From Cerrena zonata (Eukaryota; Basidiomycota; Agaricomycetes; Polyporales; Cerrenaceae), in the NCBI GenBank assembly GCA_038087015.1, contig JASBNA010000171.1:1-10017 (forward strand): a stretch of DNA of 10,017 nucleotides. The letters are read 5' to 3'. Positions 5,964 to 10,017 of this stretch are shown here, in pieces. The notes below the pieces were generated by a model. The model saw only the letters and a program-made list of their open reading frames with translations, had not been told where the DNA came from and ran no database searches. The position numbers and the translations under genes are program-made. Each line of letters begins with the position of its first letter. Position 1 is the first letter of the stretch.

Positions 5964-7289
5964 ATGAAGTTAATATCGTTAATTGAATTATTGATATTTC
6001 TCACATTAACCAATGCATTACCCACGGTTCCATTAGGTAAAAGCTCTAGTGGTGTTCAATTATATAAAAAAAATTTGAAATGGGATTACCAAAATGATAA
6101 AGTCCGTGGGGTCAACTTGGGGGGATGGTTTGTCATTGAACCATTTATCACCCCAAGTCTTTTCGATGTCTGGTCCAAACCAAACGACGATTCTCAAGTT
6201 CCAGTCGATGAATATCACTATACTCAAAAATTGGGTAAGGAAGTTGCTAAACAACGATTGGAAACCCACTGGAAAACCTGGATCACCAAAGATGATATTT
6301 CCAAAATTAAGGAATTGGGATTAAACTTTGTTCGTATTCCAATTGGTTACTGGGCTTTCCAATTATTGGATGACGATCCTTATGTTCAGGGTCAAGAAGA
6401 ATACTTGGATAAAGTCCTTGATTGGTGTCGTGATGAAGGTCTTTATGCTTGGATTGATTTACATGGGGCCCCCGGATCTCAAAATGGTTTCGACAATTCC
6501 GGTTTGAGAGACTCTTATAAATTTCAAGACGGTAATAATACCCAAGTTACTTTACAAGTTTTGGATAAAATCTCCAGTAAATACGGCGTTGACGATTATG
6601 ATGATGTTGTTGCTGGAATTGAACTTTTAAATGAACCTCTTGGTACCATTCTTGATATGAATAAGTTAAAATACGATTATTACGATAAAGGTTACCAATT
6701 CGTTAGACACGGTAATGATGACGGGAACGACGGAGGTTATCCTGGTAGTGACCAAGCAGTGGTGATCCACGATGCTTTCCAAGATATGGGTTACTGGGAT
6801 GATTTTTTCAATCTTCCTGATTATTATAACGTTGTTGTTGATCACCATCATTATCAAGTTTTCAGTGGAGAAGAATTGGAAAGATCAATCGATGATCATA
6901 TCAGTGTTGCCTGTAACTGGGGGTCTGCCTCTAAATCAGAATCTCATTGGAATCTTGTTGGTGAATGGTCTGCTGCCTTAACCGATTGTGCTAGATGGTT
7001 AAATGGGGTTGGTAAAGGTGCTAGATGGTCCGGGGATTTAGATGGGGTTTCTAAAATTGGCTCTTGTGAACCTTATTTGAGTTATGGCAGCTGGCCTGAT
7101 TCTTACCGTACCGATGTACGTAAATACATTGAAGCTCAATTAGATGCATACGAACAAGCTGCGGGCTGGATTTATTGGACTTGGAAAACCGAAGATGCCG
7201 TCGAATGGGATTTCCAAAGATTGACCAAAGCAGGAATCTTCCCTAGCCCAGTCACTGATCGTACCTATCCAAATCAATGTAATTTTTAA
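5964..7289 (+). CDS. XOG1: Secreted exo-beta-1,3-glucanase, GH5 family (Xog1/Exg1 type)
   Basis: This encodes a 441-residue secreted enzyme that removes glucose from non-reducing ends of cell-wall beta-1,3-glucan. A signal peptide (about 1-18, hydrophobic [15 protein letters not shown]) leads into a short propeptide. GH5 blocks follow: [20 protein letters not shown] (48-67), [10 protein letters not shown] (121-130), [11 protein letters not shown] (165-175), LLNEPL with the acid/base Glu224, [11 protein letters not shown] (291-301) and GEWS with the nucleophile Glu334. The C-terminus ([11 protein letters not shown]) is typical. Length fits Candida Xog1 (438). One N-glycosylation sequon is visible at Asn191-Asn-Thr. 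There is no Lys-Arg before the mature start; the nearest dibasic is Lys35-Lys36. An Asp/Gly-rich loop (about 251-261) appears longer than in C. albicans Xog1. No CTG codons occur. The ATG at 5964 lies in a good aaaATG context. Confidence 0.95.
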   Translation: MKLISLIELLIFLTLTNALPTVPLGKSSSGVQLYKKNLKWDYQNDKVRGVNLGGWFVIEPFITPSLFDVWSKPNDDSQVPVDEYHYTQKLGKEVAKQRLETHWKTWITKDDISKIKELGLNFVRIPIGYWAFQLLDDDPYVQGQEEYLDKVLDWCRDEGLYAWIDLHGAPGSQNGFDNSGLRDSYKFQDGNNTQVTLQVLDKISSKYGVDDYDDVVAGIELLNEPLGTILDMNKLKYDYYDKGYQFVRHGNDDGNDGGYPGSDQAVVIHDAFQDMGYWDDFFNLPDYYNVVVDHHHYQVFSGEELERSIDDHISVACNWGSASKSESHWNLVGEWSAALTDCARWLNGVGKGARWSGDLDGVSKIGSCEPYLSYGSWPDSYRTDVRKYIEAQLDAYEQAAGWIYWTWKTEDAVEWDFQRLTKAGIFPSPVTDRTYPNQCNF

Positions 7290-7463
7290 TTTTTTTTTTT
7301 TTCAAAAAAATCTTTTCTTCTTTAATTCGGTCCTTCATTTTTTCGTTTATCAAAATTTACATAGATGTTTAATTTTAATTATTTTTTTAAGTTAATTATT
7401 TTAAGTTAGTTATTTTAAGTTAATTATAAGTTAATTATTACTTGTTTAAGTTGTAAATCAAAA
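7290..7463. terminator. Convergent 3' spacer with 14-bp tandem repeats
   Basis: This AT-rich spacer lies between the stops of XOG1 and the class V enzyme. At 7389-7439 it carries aagttaattatttt (7389-7402), aagttagttatttt (7403-7416) and two shortened copies (7417-7427, 7428-7439). Both genes presumably take polyadenylation signals from here. Confidence 0.55.
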
Positions 7464-8678
7464 TTACTTATTTAAGCTTTTGAAAAAATTATCAAATATC
7501 TCTAATATAACCCTACTTGCATACTCGTATTCATGCAATTCGTTATATATTTGACAGGAAAACCGGGCAAATATTTTACCGTTGTGATAAATCATTGGCA
7601 CATACGTATTATACTGCCTGATCATGGCCCCGTATACATACTCTTCACACTGTTTAACCAAGTTGCCATCGTCAAATAATCTGGGATTGGCCATTGGAAC
7701 TTCAACGGTGACTAATGCACCCGAAACCCCTAAAACCTCAACGTCCCCCCATATTTCCTTGACTCGCTTGGCTACTTGTTCACTTAACCCTAAACAGTAC
7801 TCATAGATTGCCCGTTCTCCTCCACAGACCCCCTTTCTGAACTCGATGGCGCTTTCAATGCATGCGATTGATGCGTAGTTCTTCGACCCAATAAATGTAA
7901 ACTTATCAACAAGATTATCACTGGTGTAACTATGACTTATGGGAAGCGTTTGTACCTTGTCATGATACTTTGTATCAACGTATAACATAGCACATCCTCG
8001 AGGCACAAATAACCATTTATGTAAATTGGAAACGAAAAAATCAGGCTGTAATTCACCAAGATTAAACGGAATCAACCCAATACAATGGGCCCCATCCACT
8101 AATGAAAGCACCTGATACTTCTTACACAACTTGACCATCTTTTCAAATGGGAATCGAATCCCCGGCATCGAACTTACCGTATCGAACATACACATTTTAA
8201 CCAGCTGGGTTTTAAAAATCTCTTCTATTTTATCAACAATCTCGTCATCCTTAATCGGGTAATTGATTTCAACAACCTGATACTCGATCCCTTTGTATTC
8301 TTGCAAGAATTTGACGGTGTTCCCACATGAGCCATAAACTGTACTCATCATCAACACCTTATCACCTTTCTCAAAAGGGAAGGATCTTAATACAGTATTA
8401 ATCCCAGTGGTGGCATTATCAACAAGTGCCAAATCTCGATAATCACAATTCACAAACTCGCCAACACTCTTTAAGGCCCCAACATACTTGTCTGGAAGAT
8501 CGTATCTAATATATCTATCTGGATACTCAGCTTCTTTGGAAATGGTTCTAATATACTCCTCATGCACTGGCTGCGGTGTTAATCCATAACTTCCATGGTT
8601 TAACGGGTATGCTTCCTTATCAAGATTCGGGAAATATTTATCCCGAAATTTCTTACCAAATGGAACAACTGGACTCAT
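7464..8678 (-). CDS. Class V PLP-dependent aminotransferase-fold enzyme (isopenicillin-N-epimerase/Egt2-like)
   Basis: This encodes a 404-residue pyridoxal-phosphate enzyme of the class V (NifS/CefD-like) fold. Visible PLP-site features are NHGSYG (27-32), the phosphate-binding NATTGIN (88-94), Asp195 in LVDGAH, the Schiff-base Lys221 in SNLHKW, IGSKNY (263-268), and Arg372 in ARFSCQIYN, the likely carboxylate-binding Arg. Relatives include isopenicillin N epimerase, fungal hercynylcysteine sulfoxide lyase (Egt2, ergothioneine pathway) and cysteine desulfhydrases, so the exact substrate is unknown; action on an amino acid or a cysteine conjugate is likely. No targeting peptide or membrane segment is seen, so it is probably cytosolic. 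The length is complete for the family. A TATA box and two perfect Gcn4-type sites precede it, which suggests amino-acid starvation control. One CTG codon lies at 8202-8204 (residue 159). Confidence 0.88.
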   Translation of the reverse strand: MSPVVPFGKKFRDKYFPNLDKEAYPLNHGSYGLTPQPVHEEYIRTISKEAEYPDRYIRYDLPDKYVGALKSVGEFVNCDYRDLALVDNATTGINTVLRSFPFEKGDKVLMMSTVYGSCGNTVKFLQEYKGIEYQVVEINYPIKDDEIVDKIEEIFKTQLVKMCMFDTVSSMPGIRFPFEKMVKLCKKYQVLSLVDGAHCIGLIPFNLGELQPDFFVSNLHKWLFVPRGCAMLYVDTKYHDKVQTLPISHSYTSDNLVDKFTFIGSKNYASIACIESAIEFRKGVCGGERAIYEYCLGLSEQVAKRVKEIWGDVEVLGVSGALVTVEVPMANPRLFDDGNLVKQCEEYVYGAMIRQYNTYVPMIYHNGKIFARFSCQIYNELHEYEYASRVILEIFDNFFKSLNK

Positions 8679-8730
8679 ATTGTCTGCTTCTATCTGGCTA
8701 ATTATTCAAATCCATCCCTATATAGCTTCC

Positions 8731-8738
8731 TTTTTATA
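8731..8738 (-). promoter_or_regulatory. TATA box of the class V PLP enzyme
   Basis: The minus strand reads tataaaaa, 53-60 bp before the ATG at 8678. It lies between the gene and the two Gcn4-type sites, the usual yeast order of activator, TATA, start. Confidence 0.55.
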
Positions 8739-8779
8739 CTTGCGACTGCGAAATTCCGCTCATAGATAAAGGTATACTA

Positions 8780-8808
8780 TGAGTCAGCAGTACTGAGTCA
8801 GCAGTACT
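8780..8808. promoter_or_regulatory. Tandem duplication with two perfect Gcn4-type sites
   Basis: The 14-mer gagtcagcagtact occurs twice head to tail (8781-8794, 8795-8808), and the base before each copy is t, giving TGAGTCA at 8780-8786 and 8794-8800. TGAGTCA is the optimal Gcn4/AP-1 half-site pair. A degenerate third relative (TGAGCCA at 8822-8828) follows. The sites lie about 100-120 bp upstream of the PLP enzyme and about 580 bp from MDM31, so the enzyme is the likely target. Confidence 0.7.
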
Positions 8809-8824
8809 AGATCGGGAGTATTGA

Positions 8825-8840
8825 GCCAGATGCCTCTGGC
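8825..8840. repeat. Short hairpin GCCAGA-TGCC-TCTGGC
   Basis: A perfect 6-bp inverted repeat with a 4-base loop lies next to the Gcn4-type sites. Such small hairpins are common by chance and no function is evident. Confidence 0.4.
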
Positions 8841-9379
8841 CCATTATCCTTTTTGATAAACGTCGAGAGCCTGTTTTCCCACTTTCGTCTAAACCTTATC
8901 TTTTGCATAATCTTGTAGAAACTTCTTGCAACCTTCTATTATCTTGGCCTTGTCCATTATCAAGATGAGCCTATCTCCCCTGTTTGACCCTAACTACACA
9001 GTTAATGCCCACAACATCGGCACAACCGTTTAGCTCTTTTCAGCAACAAATATGGTAAAATTGTGCTTTGAAGTCTTCATTACTTGAAGTAGTTTAATCA
9101 TCTGCTCGTGGGGGCACGAGAGACCCACCCGTACATCCAAAATCGTAAAAAAAAAAAGTATATTGTACGAAGTGATGGCACCTCCGAACCAAAACCCGGT
9201 CTTCCAAACTAAATGAGTTGCTAAATTAAAAGTTTGAACCAAATCGTGATTTACAAGAATAAAAGAGCTTGCTTCTTTCAAGTTGTAGAGATAGCCAAAG
9301 TTTTCAGTACAAGCTTTCTTGATATCTTCAAGATTATACCGTTCAATCGCAACTCCGAAAGTTAGTTGATGATTCAAAG
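8841..9379. promoter_or_regulatory. Divergent spacer and MDM31 promoter/leader; no firm gene
   Basis: This stretch runs up to MDM31. A short ATG frame at 8965-9033 (22 codons, good caagATGagc context) is present but not recognisable; it could be a uORF if the leader is long. It overlaps gaccctaac (8986-8994), a TTAGGG-type word. An 11-A run lies at 9147-9157. On the minus strand an ATG frame of 170 codons (9542-9030) is open across this region and into MDM31; I regard it as probably spurious. Confidence 0.4.
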
Positions 9380-10017
9380 ATGTTTTCACTGATATCAAAG
9401 TATAATTCGAGGCCAATTTCGCTACTCTCGAGACATCTACTAAGAGGCCAAACCTTCTATAGGCCGTTGTGTTCCTTGTCCCTATTGAAAAATTATCAAT
9501 TGCATCATATACATCAAAAGAAGTCAATCCCCGTTCGACCATTCCAGATTCAGAAACTATATAGTACAAATAACTCACCAGACGATGATAAGACCGGTAA
9601 GAATAACTTTCTCCCCAAGAAACCAGTTGTAACCAAAGAACAGCTATTGGCAAGTGCAACCAATTTTTTTTCAAGGTTTCAAATTAGATTGAAATGGCTA
9701 TTGAAAAAATCAAATAGACCTTTTAATACCGATGATTATTCAGCATTATTTAGTTGGTTAGTTATGGGTAATGCTCTTCTATTCTTCCTTGCTACAACAA
9801 CATTTTTTTCCTTAATTATTTTCACGATTAATACTGTTTTCGCTCAAGAATTTGTTGCAAGAAAAGTTGGTGAATTCATAACTAAAAACTCAAAATTAAC
9901 CGTTACTTTCGAACATGCCATTGTTCCTGGTTGGTCAGATGGGAAAATAAGTTTTAGAAAGTGTTTTGTTAGTAGACGTCCTAAAAATTTTAAGAAATTC
10001 GTTAAAGGTTCTCAAGC
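9380..10017 (+). CDS. MDM31: Mitochondrial inner-membrane protein Mdm31, 5' part (truncated by window)
   Basis: This holds the first 212 codons of MDM31, which in S. cerevisiae (579 residues) encodes an inner-membrane protein needed with Mdm32 for mitochondrial shape, nucleoid stability and lipid homeostasis. Residues 1-66 lack Asp and Glu and are rich in Arg, Lys, Ser and Leu, a classic presequence; K-L-Y-S at 59-62 resembles a processing site. Family-conserved sequence begins near RFQIRLKWLLKKSNRPFNTD (99-118). A membrane segment lies at about 124-155, followed by NTVFAQEFVARKVGEFIT (151-168) and VPGWSDGKISF (182-192) facing the intermembrane space. The start is the first ATG after an in-frame TGA at 9320-9322. 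Codon 4 is CTG, read as Ser in the CUG clade. No intron is needed. The frame is open to the window end. Confidence 0.9.
   Translation, partial: MFSLISKYNSRPISLLSRHLLRGQTFYRPLCSLSLLKNYQLHHIHQKKSIPVRPFQIQKLYSTNNSPDDDKTGKNNFLPKKPVVTKEQLLASATNFFSRFQIRLKWLLKKSNRPFNTDDYSALFSWLVMGNALLFFLATTTFFSLIIFTINTVFAQEFVARKVGEFITKNSKLTVTFEHAIVPGWSDGKISFRKCFVSRRPKNFKKFVKGSQ

Noticed and set aside
6060..6981. Several 60-76-codon frames overlapping XOG1 on both strands
   Set aside because: They are shadows of XOG1 coding sequence in other frames, with no independent support.
9543..9674. N-terminal extension of the antisense frame with a signal-peptide-like hydrophobic start
   Set aside because: It begins at TTG and is entirely antisense to MDM31 coding sequence, so its composition mirrors that gene.
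1..10017. tRNA genes, LTRs, transposases, CRISPR arrays
   Set aside because: A visual scan of both strands for B-box words (GGTTCGA-type) found none in a tRNA context, and no retroelement or transposase protein sequence was recognised.

Overview
This is a nuclear genome fragment from an ascomycete budding yeast, most likely of the CUG-Ser clade (Candida/Debaryomyces-type). Evidence: an AT-rich background, intron-free compact genes, clear yeast orthologues (60S eL13, stalk protein P1, a Hol1-type MFS transporter, a secreted GH5 exo-beta-1,3-glucanase, Mdm31), strong avoidance of CTG codons, and CACGTG sites in both ribosomal-protein promoters. From memory, the run XOG1-HOL1-RPP1A-RPL13 is also adjacent in Candida albicans. 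The species cannot be named from the sequence.

Layout, left to right. 1-693: gene-free left flank with short tandem repeats and a GC-rich RPL13 promoter. 694-1302 (+): RPL13. 1303-1641: convergent AT-rich terminator region. 1642-1968 (-): RPP1A. 1969-2794: RPP1A promoter plus the 3' end of the next gene. 2795-4507 (-): HOL1-type transporter, whose leader carries upstream AUGs and whose upstream DNA holds a perfect 13-bp GC-rich inverted repeat. 4508-5963: about 1.45 kb without a convincing protein gene, but with TATA boxes, CCCTAA tandem repeats, a compact set of inverted repeats that could fold as an RNA, and TACGTA palindromes. 5964-7289 (+): XOG1. 7290-7463: convergent spacer with 14-bp tandem repeats. 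7464-8678 (-): class V PLP-dependent enzyme, with two perfect Gcn4-type sites in an exact tandem duplication upstream of its TATA box. 8679-9379: divergent promoter. 9380-10017 (+): 5' part of MDM31, cut by the window edge.

Functionally this is ordinary chromosomal housekeeping: two translation proteins, a plasma-membrane transporter, a cell-wall enzyme, an amino-acid or sulfur-metabolism enzyme and a mitochondrial inner-membrane protein. They form no operon or shared pathway. I saw no tRNA, CRISPR array, transposase or retroelement protein. The most interesting material is non-coding: the 4.5-6.0 kb interval and the duplicated Gcn4 element.
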